Below, piece by piece: positions 10,082 to 20,238 of a stretch of DNA of 38,322 bases. Below the pieces are notes generated by a model. The model was not told where the DNA came from and did not search any database. It saw nothing but the letters and a program-made list of their open reading frames with translations. Numbering within the stretch: position 1 is the stretch's first letter; each line of letters begins with the position of its first letter. The translations under genes and the position numbers were made by a program. Origin of the DNA: Bipolaris cookei. Its lineage: Eukaryota; Ascomycota; Dothideomycetes; Pleosporales; Pleosporaceae. The stretch spans positions 4,294 to 42,615 of the forward strand of contig NRSV01000118.1 of assembly GCA_002286855.1 (NCBI GenBank), in the 5' to 3' direction.

Positions 10082-10918
10082 TGGGACTAACGAACTATCA
10101 CTTAGGTGATGTTTATATAGTTATTTATGTAATTATTTGTTGTTATGGGCACACCAATAGTCCTTGAACGGCACTAAACAGAGGTACGCTTCTAATGAGC
10201 TATATTGTATTGTTTCTAAGGGGACATCCTCTTTGACCCCGCTTCTGCCTGCTGAGGGCTAGCTGTATGTAACGCTGACTAGTACATAGTAGTGGTAGCG
10301 ATAGCTGGTGGCTGACTGCAGTATGTATGGCCAGCATTGGTGTTCGTCATGAGGTTTGACACTAACTATTCCAAAGAAGCAGTTTTAACATCTTGAGTGC
10401 TTGGCAGATGTCGGACGAATAGCGATCGAGATCCTTATTGCCAGTCAAATCACAGCTTGCACTGTTTTGGGAGTTCTTTGAGTGATCATAATACGCAGCT
10501 GACAAAGTTTTATCTGCTGATAGCTGATCGACTGCTATGCATGAACATGCAGTTTCGAGCTCCCGAGCTGCAAAATTCCCATTTCGAGCTCTGCTAGCCA
10601 GCACCATGGTCGTAGTCTCTTGCTTACACATATGCCTAACCCGCTTTTAAGTATGTTATAGCAGCAGCTACGCTTCTGCTCCTACTACGAGTCACATAGT
10701 CCAGCGTAATGTTGATGACAACCTGCGATAGTGGGACGGTGATTTTCAATTGTAGTGCTGTATCTAGCATCATGGAAAAACCACATGCTCACCATGATGC
10801 AGAGTGATTTGTTAATACGCTCGCGCCGGCGTACGGCAATAGAAGAACAGAAATGGAGCTGAGATGCTATGTTTCGCACACACTTATCTCAGCACACCTG
10901 TGAGATCGATAGTATGCC
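10082..10918. other. Intergenic, no gene seen
   Basis: About 0.8 kb. Frames at 10362-10631 (minus) and 10685-10879 (minus) have motif-free translations and no intron support. It should include the promoter of the basic-region gene at 10919. Confidence 0.45.
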
Positions 10919-11401
10919 ATGCTGGTTGAGACATCTGCAGAGGAACGTATCGCACGCCGCAGGGAACAGAACCGTATTGCCCAACAAGCACACCGTACGT
11001 TACGAAACTGATGGATACAATGAAATTCTCACGCTGCTTTAGGTAAACGAAAAAAGCAAGGTAGAAAGCCAGCCCAATCTCGTGGCCCGAACAAAGCTCT
11101 CACAAAGCAGCGCACGACGCTTCAGAAATCAAATCTGACGGCGCCCACGCAGCAGAGCCAGTACAGAACGGCATTAGCAGAGGGCGATTACTCAATGCTG
11201 GTGCAGAGCCATGGGGGCATCGCTGCGCAACAGTCTCCAAACACGTCGCTGAGCCGCCGATGGAGCCCACCCACGATAGTTGAGGACACTAGTCCGTTCG
11301 AAGAGGGCTACAGGCTAATGAACGAGGGGCCCGCCTGCGAGTGTACGGAGACGGCGGGTACACAGAAAGATGGGGGCAAGCAAGGGAAGGAGACGGTCTA
11401 A
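10919..11401 (+). CDS. bZIP-type basic-region protein lacking a zipper
   Basis: Exon 1 (10919-10994) and exon 2 (11043-11401) are joined across a 48 bp intron (GTACGT...TTTAG), giving about 144 residues. Residues 8-30 read EERIARRREQNRIAQQAHR then RKRKK, a fungal bZIP basic region with the invariant Asn18-x7-Arg26. The heptad leucines that should start about nine residues after Arg26 are absent; a Lys/Arg/Pro/Gln-rich stretch follows, then a Ser/Pro/Gly-rich tail. The intron cuts the Arg26 codon, exactly at the end of the basic region. An in-frame TAG at 10910-10912 fixes the start, unless there is an upstream exon. A DNA-binding or nuclear role follows from the basic region; without a zipper it may bind poorly or need a partner. 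It could alternatively be a gene truncated by loss of its zipper exon. Confidence 0.65.
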
Positions 11402-11808
11402 TATATCCACAAGGACAGGTAGCCATGCTCGGTGCCATTAGTTTGGCAACGCCTTGAGAATGCAAGCAACGGGTGCGGGTATCGGGCTGTATGGAAGCCA
11501 TTGGAGCAGCATATGTGGTGTTATGGCAAAGCACTACATTTGCCCCATAAGGACTGGTGCCTTGTCAACCTACTGTACTTAGGCTCCCGCAAGATCTTAT
11601 CTCTACCAGTCAAGATCTTGTTCGCATAGCTGTTTTGTCTGCTCGTTTGCATACGTCTTAAGTTTTGGCATTGTACCATAGCAGGTGGAATGTCTTTGCA
11701 TTTGAAATAAAAGAAACCACAAAAGAGAATGAGTTTTTCAAGGTAAATATCATGCGCTACATGTATTGAGTCTCATCCCCGACTTCCACTGTAGCCAGCA
11801 AGCCCATG
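11402..11808. other. Convergent intergenic spacer
   Basis: Lies between the 3' ends of two convergent genes. Only short motif-free frames are present, and no gene is seen. Confidence 0.45.
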
Positions 11809-13108
11809 CTACAATACATATGCCTCGAAGCAGTCAGGGTAGATAAGACACACGGCCAGCACTACAGAGTATATAAGAAACGAAAAAGAGCCTTTGAGGA
11901 ATCCTGCGATTGTGAGTTACTTTGCTGCAGTTGTCTTGTAGCGAGGACTTACGTGAATGAGCCGGCAGCGACAGCCACAGCGCAATACCGAGAAAGCACA
12001 CTGCGATACCAATGCGACCGCTCTGAGGGTTCAGGTCGTGGCCCACGAGTGTGAACAATGGCCTGATGAAAAAGAACGTCTGCAAAGTGGACTGACAGAG
12101 GCTCGCCCACGGCCAGTACATGTCACCACGGTAGGCAAGGCTGACGTCCGCAAGATGGTCCACAGTAGTTACTACGAGCGGAAGAACGGCAAACTGAACG
12201 AAAGATCTGCTTGCAAGAATGGGTTGGTCCGCCATCCATTCCGCATCTCGCATCTGTTTCCATAGGTTGTATATCAGATGAGCGGCTACGATTTTCAGCG
12301 CGACCAAGCTAACTAGCAGTACCACCCACTCAACATCGCTGTGAGTGTTGTACCTCTTGCTTACTGTGTCTCGGTACCTTTCCGCATGCCAGTACCAAAA
12401 ATAGCAAGTGAAACCGGCGGACAAGAGAAAGAGGATAGGAACCCCCCGGGATAGCCACGGGCTGTCTCCTGCAGCAGCCCTTAGCAGTGGCAGCGACTCA
12501 AGCTTGACTGCATGTGTGAAGAGCGCGATCAAGGCTCCACTTCGGAGAAAAACTTTAGACACATTCATAAGAGTATTGGTGTATGACTGCATCCCGGGTC
12601 CTCCTGTATGAAGGTTGTAGAGGGCAAGGCAAAGCGCTCCAGCTACTAATGGCTTCGCATAAACACATCCAACCAGGAATGTATTGGCCGTTACAGCCGC
12701 ATTCTCTTTGAGCAGCAATCTCGTGAGCTCAAACTCAGCAAGTGGCCCGGTGACAATAGGCATCTGCGATGCGATGACTGCCAGCGTCCGATTTGATACC
12801 GACAGACGCATAAGATGATGCGTGATGATCAAGATGCAGTCGATTACGATGGCGAGCCGGACCACTCCCAGCGAGATAGACAGAAGAGAATCCGCATGGT
12901 CTAGTCTTAAATACTCAACAACCATGCTAACTGCTACTGTGTAGCTGAGAAGAACGCGGTGAATAGTAGATGTCTCGTGAAACATGTCCTCCAGAGCCCA
13001 CATTGCATGTCGTCTCAGCTGCTTAAGTTGGTGTGTTACCGTTCGAGTAGGGGGAGGCGATTCATATCGAAATCGGGATCGGGATCGGGATTCAGATAGG
13101 TTAGACAT
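11809..13108 (-). CDS. Polytopic membrane protein, unknown family
   Basis: Exon 1 (13108-11953) and a short last exon (11903-11809) are joined across a 49 bp intron (GTAAGT...CGCAG), giving about 416 residues. The start is placed at the Met of MSNLSESRSRSRFRY (13108); the frame is open for a further 53 codons upstream without membrane-protein character. The soluble Ser/Arg-rich N-terminus is followed by eight to ten hydrophobic segments, among them LGVVRLAIVIDCILIITHHL, VPILFLLSAGFTCYFWYW and VVLLVSLVALKIVAAHLIY. The spliced last exon supplies one more (FSFLIYSVVLAVCLIYP). If the intron is retained the frame stays open, but the tail becomes hydrophilic and ends at 11834. I do not recognise a transporter signature or a known family. 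Neighbours on both sides encode basic-region proteins. Confidence 0.75.
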
Positions 13109-13606
13109 GTTGGATCTTGCAGTGGTATCGATAAGGAATTGAGACAACTTAGGTTGTTGCACACGCCACGTAGCGAAAGAGAAGCGCGTAAACAGAGTTT
13201 GGCATGCGGACAAGACGAACCTTATAACGAGGCAATCATGTAGTCTAAAGCATTCTCGAGATTGCATGGGCTTGTAATAGTCAGCGTGCTTCTACACAGC
13301 TGACAGTCCGGGAGCAGTGAAATACCTAGCCGTCTTCCAATGGACTGCTGACGCGTGCGTGGACACGAATATCAAAGGAACGAGGCGAGCTTCATGCATC
13401 AGCATAGGACACTCAAAGCACAGGTTCGCAGACCCCAATGGGCAGTGATAGCGCCCTGAACTACACCCGCTCGATGTTATCCTTGGTGCAATCCGCATTC
13501 CTGCTCGAAATATCCCGCGTTGGAGCTCTCAGCTGCATTAGCGTGATTGCTGGATATCTAGGGGAAAAAAAGGAAGGAGACTAGGGAAGTACGTTTTAGA
13601 GCCCCA
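13109..13606. other. Upstream of membrane-protein gene, no gene seen
   Basis: Should contain the promoter of the minus-strand membrane gene. A minus-strand frame at 13292-13498 has no recognisable features. Confidence 0.4.
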
Positions 13607-13969
13607 TCAAAAAGACGGATCACGGTCTAGAGCCACAAATGATTGATGACGAGTAGGCAAGTTTCTTGAAGATGCACTAACGAAGCGGCATTGGGTCGGC
13701 AACAAGCTGGCCGCGCAGATGTTCGATGCGTTATTGCTTCGGCAGTGCAAGCACCTGTATCCCGCATGCATTGTGCCTGGTTCTTTGTGACGACCAGGAC
13801 CTGCGGGGAGTGTCTGTGCTTGCCCCACCAGCGTCTTCCAAACCAGCGGGACGTTGAGATCCGCTACATACGTACGCCAAACTCCAAGACCCACTTGCTC
13901 GAGGGCCCACACCGTGGCTGACATGGTGCTGTAGCCGTGATTCAAACTGATTATGCTTACGCTCACCAT
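13607..13969 (-). CDS. Hypothetical small protein (weak)
   Basis: A 120-codon frame starting at ATG 13969. Its first 45 residues include ATVWALEQVGLGVWRTYVAD and VPLVWKTLVGQ, which look protein-like; the later part, rich in Cys, Ser and Arg, does not. A possible 5' splice site (GGTCCTGG) follows the change, so only the first exon may be real. No family is recognised. It may be an exon of a gene I cannot complete, or chance. Confidence 0.25.
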   Translation of the reverse strand: MVSVSIISLNHGYSTMSATVWALEQVGLGVWRTYVADLNVPLVWKTLVGQAQTLPAGPGRHKEPGTMHAGYRCLHCRSNNASNICAASLLPTQCRFVSASSRNLPTRHQSFVALDRDPSF

Positions 13970-14183
13970 GGCTTGCGGATCAGATTTCTGACTATGTTAT
14001 GACCCATTACACTAATTCTTGAGACCCACTACACTTGACTATCCCGGCAGCTTGGATTGCAGTGGAAACGGAATGCTCACGATGACTTTGAATTCTCATG
14101 TGGCACTTGGTCCGCCCTGCAAATGCGTAGTATTTATCACGAGCGGGAACGTTGCATTACGATGAGTTATTCGACATTCTGTC

Positions 14184-14872
14184 ATGGCGAACCGGAAGTA
14201 CCAGACCGTATCCCAGGCTAGGGAAGCGCGCAGAAAGTGCAATAGAGATGCGCAGAGAAGATACAGAGAGTATGTGTTTAGTCCAAGCCTACTTGGTATA
14301 GCTCAAGAGCCTTCTGACTTTCACACAGTAAGATAAAGATGCAGAGACTTGCTCCACAGGCCTCACCTTTAGATAGTACGATGAGGGACGAAATAGAAGA
14401 AGAGGAATCAACCACGGCTGGATCTCCGGAGGCAAGGGCGCAAGAAGCGCTGGCTGAGAACATCCAGGTCGAGAGAAGAGGATCGGATCCTTCCAGGCCA
14501 TCACTCACTCCATTGGAGCGCGTGGTGAATATTGAGCAAAATATTGATGAGCTCTTGATCAGCGCCGAAGACGCACGTGTTCAGCAGTCTTTGCAGGATT
14601 CTATCGCGCGTGTCGAACCCAAGTTCAAAGATCTCGCCAACCGGGTGCGCCGAACAGAGCAATCTGCTGTACGGCAAGATACGTCCATGCCGAGCATCCA
14701 TTACAATCCGAATGCATTGGCCGCGGTTCGGAATAAATCGCACAAAATCACGGCGGATACGATCGAGTCACTTAGTACGCAGATATACAGGTTCCGTGCT
14801 CAGCATATGTTTGTAGCGGAGATCAATCATCTTAGCGCAAAAGTGGAGAGTGCCATGGGCCGGGTGGTTTAG
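14184..14872 (+). CDS. Second zipperless bZIP-type basic-region protein
   Basis: Exon 1 (14184-14269) and exon 2 (14329-14872) are joined across a 59 bp intron (GTATGT, a CTGAC branch site, CACAG), giving about 209 residues. Residues 11-28 read QAREARRKCNRDAQRRYR, a bZIP basic region with the Asn20-x7-Arg28 signature. Prolines at 38 and 42 break any zipper directly after it. A predicted coiled-coil stretch (LERVVNIEQNIDELLISAED onward, about residues 90-150) lies far downstream, so dimerisation, if any, would be by a displaced helix. As in the gene at 10919, the intron falls right after the last conserved Arg. An acidic EEEE run lies in between. It is probably nuclear. Sequence similarity to the first gene is confined to the basic region. 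Confidence 0.65.
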
Positions 14873-15387
14873 ATACTGTAGTGAATCGAAGTATGCTTCT
14901 ATGTATATTGCCTCAGTATCAATTGAACAATCACTATCCCCTCTGTCTTCTGTGCGTCACCTGCTCGCTCACTTAGGCTGATATGCAGAAGCTTTGTGCA
15001 TGCGCTAACCCTACGACGCAAATCTACAGTGAGATAGTGTCACAAGATGCTAGGAGCACGAATCCAAAAGCTTTGGGAAGCGTTGGTGAATTGCTACGTA
15101 CACTATCTGTGAAGACTCAAGACGTTGCGTAAGGAATCAGAACAGAAATTCGTCAACAGAATATATATCATGGGTGGCTAGCGTACGTGTAGTACCTCGG
15201 TAGCACTCAGCCAATCAGCAGCAGAATCCAGGTGTTATGGTAACCCGGTGGTTACCGTGACAGATAGTTACATTGATGTTGCGCTGCCATGAAGTTGGCC
15301 ATAGCTTCCGCGAAGATTCATGAAATACGCGATGTCTTTAGTAAAGATGTGTGCCCCTTGTGGAAACTTAGCGACTCGAAGGCCAAT
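14873..15387. other. Convergent intergenic spacer
   Basis: No gene seen. It holds a CCAAT motif (about 15211) and the GGTAACC palindrome annotated at 15239-15256. Because the flanking genes converge here, these are unlikely to be core promoter sites. Confidence 0.4.
15239..15256. repeat. Short inverted repeat GGTAACC-N4-GGTTACC
   Basis: Perfect 7 bp arms around CGGT. It could be a protein-binding palindrome or a small hairpin; no repeat family is recognised. Confidence 0.4.
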
Positions 15388-15991
15388 TCAATCGACGTGG
15401 ACATACCATGGCTGCTCTTGAGGAAAAGAAACATACGGATCAGGGTATTGAGGTGGAACAGGCCCGACAGACCCGACAGGCCCGCGATGCCTGTCTTGCC
15501 GGTTAGGGTTAGGGTACGGGTATGATCTTCGTTGCGGTGGTTCCAATCCGTGATTTTTGACATGCTCCTGTAATCTTCTTATGGCTCGCTCCAAATCCTC
15601 TAATTGCTTCGTGAATTTTGCTTCTCTCCTCCTTGACTCTTCTTGATTGCTCAAGAGCAATTTTCTAGTCTCTTCTTGACTGCTCAAGATCGATTTTTTG
15701 ATCTCAATCATTAACTGCACCTGTTGCTTCAGCAACCCCAGCCATGCGGGAGATGATTCGTCGGTGCTTGAGTTGGGCGCGTCATTCCTCGACAGACTGC
15801 CAAATACGGGTCAGCTGCTATCTCCGAATTTACGAATGTTAAGTAGAGTACGGATACATCGCTTACCCGGATGAATTTGGTATACCATTACGGTCGCCCA
15901 TAGGTGGTGATACCTGTGACTCAATGTTGCTGGTATCCAGATATCCAGCAGGCTCGGGATAAAGGAGGTAGTCATTAGGGTAAGTATCCAT
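15388..15991 (-). CDS. Short coiled-coil protein with Pro/Tyr/Arg-rich tail
   Basis: Exon 1 (15991-15867) and exon 2 (15796-15388) are joined across a 70 bp intron (GTAAGC, a GCTGAC branch site, TTGGCAG), giving about 177 residues. The start codon lies in a near-ideal context (GCCACCATGG). Residues about 1-60 are polar and Ser/Asn/Pro-rich. Residues about 65-120 form a strong amphipathic coiled coil (LLKQQVQLMIEIKKSI, then KFTKQLEDLERAIRRLQEHV). The tail is rich in Pro, Tyr and Arg (RRSYPYPNPNRQDRHRGP). The bases coding YPNPN contain a telomere-like TTAGGGTTAGGG on the plus strand (15503-15514). No catalytic motif is present and no family is recognised; a scaffold or regulatory role is a guess. 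Confidence 0.65.
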
Positions 15992-16358
15992 GGTGGCATC
16001 TGACAACAGCGAAGACGATGACTGAACAGCATGGGAGCTCGATATTTGTGCTGTCACCCTTGTCGCGTCGACTGTGCCGCAACACCGTATCGGGCACCTT
16101 GTTCTGCAAGAGGAATATTAGGGTGCAATGTGGATACGGCTATGGGCTCAACAATGGATCTTCATACAACAATGAGGAGGGTCTAGAAGAGGGGAAGCCT
16201 GTGATGCGCATTACTTTGATGACATGCAAAAGAAAATCCTAGCGCTTTGTGTGCTGTCTTCGGGAATGCTGAGTGGTTACGGCTACCGGCGTAGCGTCAG
16301 CATTATGTTTACGATGTGTTTGGGCAACAGCAGTGGTGAATATGCATCGGCAGGCGGC
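15992..16358. other. Upstream of coiled-coil gene, no gene seen
   Basis: Should hold the promoter and leader of the minus-strand coiled-coil gene. Overlapping short frames on both strands are unsupported. Confidence 0.4.
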
Positions 16359-16992
16359 CTAGAATACTTTGGCGTCTCGGAAAACATGCCACCACAGGAA
16401 TATCGGCCTTAGCACGCGCGGTAGTTCTGCTGCTACAAGGCAGAGGACGTATTGAGAAGTAGCAGGGCCAAAGCCCCACATAGGCTCCCCGGACCGCCGC
16501 CTCCGGGATTGCGAACAGCTCAAGGGTGACTGTTGCAGGCGATGCCCGTGTGGGTAGCCTGTGTGGGATTCTTCTCTTGTGTTCAGATAGACATGAGGTG
16601 ACATATACGCTTACCGGGTGGATGCTCTTGCAGTGTAGACCCACATCTTTGCACACGCCCGCATGCATGAACGATCACGTGGATCACATGGATCAGAGAG
16701 ATTGCGTCATGGGCATTTGCCGCGCACAGAAGCTGGGGAATCTGCCGAACGCCTGCTGACGCGACTTCACTACCTGTCATCACCATTGTTGAGCACGTCA
16801 TTACTGTATGTCAGCCTCTGCTCGCTATCGCGGCGAGTCTATCGGTCCTGCGTTCCAGGGCCGGCAAAGCCATGAGAATACCTGGCTTGCACCATCCGGA
16901 ATCGCCGTCGTCTCGTTTTCTGGTTCTTTGCGGCACGGCGGCTTCACACGATCGAGGGTGGGTGGTGTGGTGTCCGTGCACGTGCGATCCAT
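16359..16992 (-). pseudogene. Probable MFS transporter relic (N-terminal half)
   Basis: No single long frame, but three minus-strand pieces in order and at normal spacing resemble a fungal DHA1-type MFS transporter. First, VASAGVRQIPQLLCAAN then DAISLIHVIHVIVHACG (near 16780-16650) recalls the TM1-TM2 region (xxAPGVxxIxxxF...xTNxxxxSLxxSxYxxGFAxGP). Second, about 57 codons on, AVRGAYVGLWPCYFSIRPL (near 16500-16440) recalls the loop-plus-TM motif RGxxMALW...GPxxGP. Third, about 25 codons later, LRPIFLWWHV recalls GWRWIFW. The frames shift between pieces. A possible N-terminus starts at ATG 16992. The order and spacing are what persuade me; each piece alone is weak. The C-terminal half is absent. 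Confidence 0.35.
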
Positions 16993-17650
16993 TGTGTCGG
17001 TACCTCGCAACTGGAGAATTATCCTGCAAGCCCGCGGGATAATTGTTGCATATGGGCTTGGCAACTCTACCCGCTAGAGACAAGCGTGACAGCCTCCGTT
17101 TTTGCCTCTGGGTCCGGGGCTCGTCGCTTCGGGGCCGCGCGCTTATATCACCACTCACATGCTGTCCTGATGAAATAAAATATGGGCCTTGTGCCGCACG
17201 TTGTCTTGACACTTGCCTGTCCTGAACGAGCGACGGCACAGTAGACGCGCTAACAAGCCGAGGTTGTACCTGTCAGCGCCGTGCATGTTACCTTCATAAT
17301 CCTGATTACCATCGGCATTATCAGGGTGCTGTGCCACACTATTGCACCAACTCCAGCCCCAGGCTAGACACTTCCATGGTGCGTCCCTAACATTGCAAGT
17401 ACACAAGCGGAATGAATCACACTTCTCAAACGGCACAGGCAGGAGCGGGCAGAAATTTCGCAAGCGTGCGAACAGCCCATTGGACCATCACTCAGGCCAT
17501 CCCGTCGTCTCGGATCAGTGGCGTTGTTTGCAAGCCTCTGATAAATTTTTCCCTCTTCAATACTGTGATAAATTTGGCTGCTTCTTAATTCTCTTCGGCT
17601 TACAGCAGCCGATTTATAGCCAAGTCTTCGCAGACAAGCGAGTAGGAAGT
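16993..17650. other. Intergenic, no gene seen
   Basis: About 0.65 kb of mostly non-coding sequence. Frames on both strands (for example 17155-17463 minus and 17342-17722 plus) overlap one another and lack motifs. Confidence 0.4.
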
Positions 17651-17651
17651 A

Positions 17652-17845
17652 CAGTCGTTAGCGATTGCGGCTTCACCTCTGCGTGCAGCATTCAACAATA
17701 TCAGCCATCGTTAGATCGATGACTGACCAATCACATCGACTATTCCGTAGCAGACATCTAGCGCTAAGCCATATACGGAGGGTGAGACAGTTCAAAACCG
17801 TTGCGCAGCTGTGCGCAGGGGTGAAGCCGCAATCGCTAGCAACTG
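17652..17845. repeat. MITE copy 2 (194 bp, TA target site)
   Basis: Same orientation and length as copies 1 and 3. It differs from copy 1 at three positions and from copy 3 at four. It is flanked by TA (17650-17651 and 17846-17847). One of the differences (GCCATC for GTCATC) falls in the left arm of the internal hairpin. Confidence 0.92.
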
Positions 17846-17847
17846 TA

Positions 17848-18478
17848 CTACTACCGGAACAAGGAAAAGCATGCGACCCACACTGTAGAGATGATTGTGC
17901 GGCAAGATAGTTGCCATATTCATGTGTCAACCATGATTCATGCGAGCAAATCTCGAAGGCTCAACAAGCCGCGTTGGACTCGAACAATCCACACCCACCA
18001 CATAGATGCACGGGGATTGCGCAGTATCATTGCTTCACAATGGCTAGTGTGAAGCTGTGCACTTTACGCCGCTGAAATGTGTCTCCTCGTCAGCTGCTCA
18101 TATGCTTTCACTCCGCAAGGGTACACTACTCACGCCACATGAGCAGCTTGCGCAGAGAACATACCGAGTACGGGGTGTCATTTTGGTGATGACACCACAG
18201 GCGGCATGTGAGATAGTGTGTAGTGAATGACGCGTTGTGCGAAGCGATTGATCGTCTTGTTTCTCTATGTACATAATAAACCATGCACATACTGCTTCTC
18301 GGTTGGAAGCTGTGTATTACTAGTAAGCGGCATAGAAGAGCCTACACAAATAGACTTAGGTGTCATCAATTCGCTGGCAAACAGCTGATGCTTGTAGTGA
18401 TATTCGCAGTCATAGAGCTAGCTATATGAGACTGCTGCCGTTCCTAGTGAAGCACACAAGCTCACAAAGCACCTCATA
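17848..18478. other. Upstream of ferritin-like gene
   Basis: No coding signal. It should contain the promoter of the secreted ferritin-like gene; no unambiguous TATA box or other site was identified. Confidence 0.4.
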
Positions 18479-20238
18479 ATGATTGCACCAGTTGCTTTAC
18501 TTTTTGTCAGCGCCCTATGGGGTCGCAGTGAAGCCCAGTCTAATGATGCCTCTGCGGCGTCCGTTGTCGAGCAGTATTGCTTTCCCAAATCCGGGGCTCC
18601 TTTCCCTACAGATAGTTTACAACCCTCAGTCACCATGATGTACAGTGGCATGACACTCACTACTGCCCCCTTGACCTTGACCATGTGCGAGATGGGGCTG
18701 CCGACAGACAGTCCTGGCGGGTCTGTAAACACAGCAACTGCCTCGCGTCTCACAAGCGCACCGCCTCTTCCAGATGCCACAGACGCTCCCACAGATAGCG
18801 CTTCCGGGTTAATTAGTTCTGCTTTTACCCTAAGTGTGGCGGTCTCTAGCTCTATTGTCCCCATAGCGAGCGATGGTACACAGTCTATGGGTTCCGTACT
18901 AGAGACCAACAGTCCCGCCACTCCAATCGTAGACAGCAGTGGCGGTTTCTCTGTTAGCTCTACCCAGCCTACCGTGAGCCCTGGTGCAGATGGTATAAGT
19001 AGCGTAGGTCAATCTATCGTAGGTCCTAGTGCAAGTGACATAAGTGACACCACTCAACGAGTCAGCGATGCTGCCTCTTCCATTCTGCCTACAGGCTCTT
19101 TCGCTAACATCGGAGGACCTGGCACTCCTGTCACCACAGCTGGCACGAGTAATACCCCTGGGGTGAGTAGCCTTGCAGGGCTCTCGCCCGGCGGTAACAC
19201 ACCCACGCAGACAGGTCTCGGAAGTGAAGCTACTTTTCTGGCCAGTACGCAGACTTCTGCCTCAGCAGGACTCTACAAACCCACAGGAGCATTGCTAGGA
19301 GTGGATTCGAGCCCGTGGAACGGCACAATTAGTCTGTCTCCATCATCTATCGATGCTCTCAAACTGGCGCTTTTTCTAAAAAATCTCGGTGTTTGGGTAT
19401 TCAATGAAAGTAGGATAGTGGAGCTAAGTGAACTTAGCGCGAGGCAGGAAGAAGGGGGTCTGGCCAGCCTAGTCGCAGATATCGCTGTGGTAAGTCATCC
19501 TGCTTCTATACATTGCTAAGGAATTTCTGCTGAAATATACGTGCCAAACAGCAAGAGCAGACACAGTTGGATACTCTACGGACGCTGCTCATCCAGTCAG
19601 GAAACATGGACGTGCCATCGTGTAAATACGATTTGCCAAAGAATATAACTGAACTCAGCTTCCTCATGGTTACTCTAAAGTCTATCGATCTCGGCGTCTT
19701 CATGTCGATGGCGGAGGCGGCGGATCGGCCAGTTGCCATCTTGCTGTCAAGTATTGCGAGTGTAGACGCGAAGCATATTGCTCTTCTCGGCGATCACACA
19801 CACCACAACGCGAGTGCACAGTCTTTCGATACGCCGGCGACTCCAGCTTGGGCCTATAACATCGCACTGCGGTATTCTCAGCCAGGATCTTGTAGTGTAC
19901 AGCTGCCACTACCCATCTTGCCGAAGCTCACAATCAACAATGGTACATCTGCCCATGTGCGGCCCGGCACCAAAGTCAGCGTAGAGTGGGGTGCTGCTGC
20001 TATGTATGCCCTCGACCAGGTGGGGAAGCGGGCGTGGGTGGCTTGGATAAATCAGGTCGCTCAGCCTATATTTACTCCACTGAACTTGTCCGATGGAGGC
20101 TTTGGAGACACGACGGTGCCAACTAGCCTATCAGGCACCGCTTTTGCCGTCCTGACACCCCAGGCAGGGCTCACAAGCATTACGGATCTGACGGCGGCTA
20201 CGCTGGCAGGTCCAGTGGTGGTCAACTCGCAGCCGTAA
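18479..20238 (+). CDS. Secreted Ser/Thr-rich protein with ferritin-like domain
   Basis: Exon 1 (18479-19489) and exon 2 (19552-20238) are joined across a 62 bp intron (GTAAGT...AAACAG), giving about 565 residues. A signal peptide (MIAPVALLFVSALWGRSEA) is followed by about 270 residues very rich in Ser, Thr, Pro, Gly and Ala, a mucin-like, probably O-glycosylated stalk. The C-terminal part resembles the ferritin-like domain of fungal Rds1-type stress proteins. Four helices are suggested: DALKLALFLKNLGVWVFNES, LASLVADIAVQEQTQLDTL, LSFLMVTLKSIDLGVFMSM and LLSSIASVDAKHIALL. Metal-site positions look eroded: the usual E-x2-H after helix 2 is EQTQ, and helix 4 has DAKH for EARH. It may therefore be structural rather than an iron oxidase. 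A second acceptor at 19560 would drop three residues. It is likely a surface or wall protein. Confidence 0.75.

Noticed and set aside
15501..15515. Telomere-like GGTTAGGGTTAGGGT
   Set aside because: Only two and a half units, and it lies inside codons for YPNPN of a spliced coding sequence; not evidence for a telomere or an interstitial telomere array.
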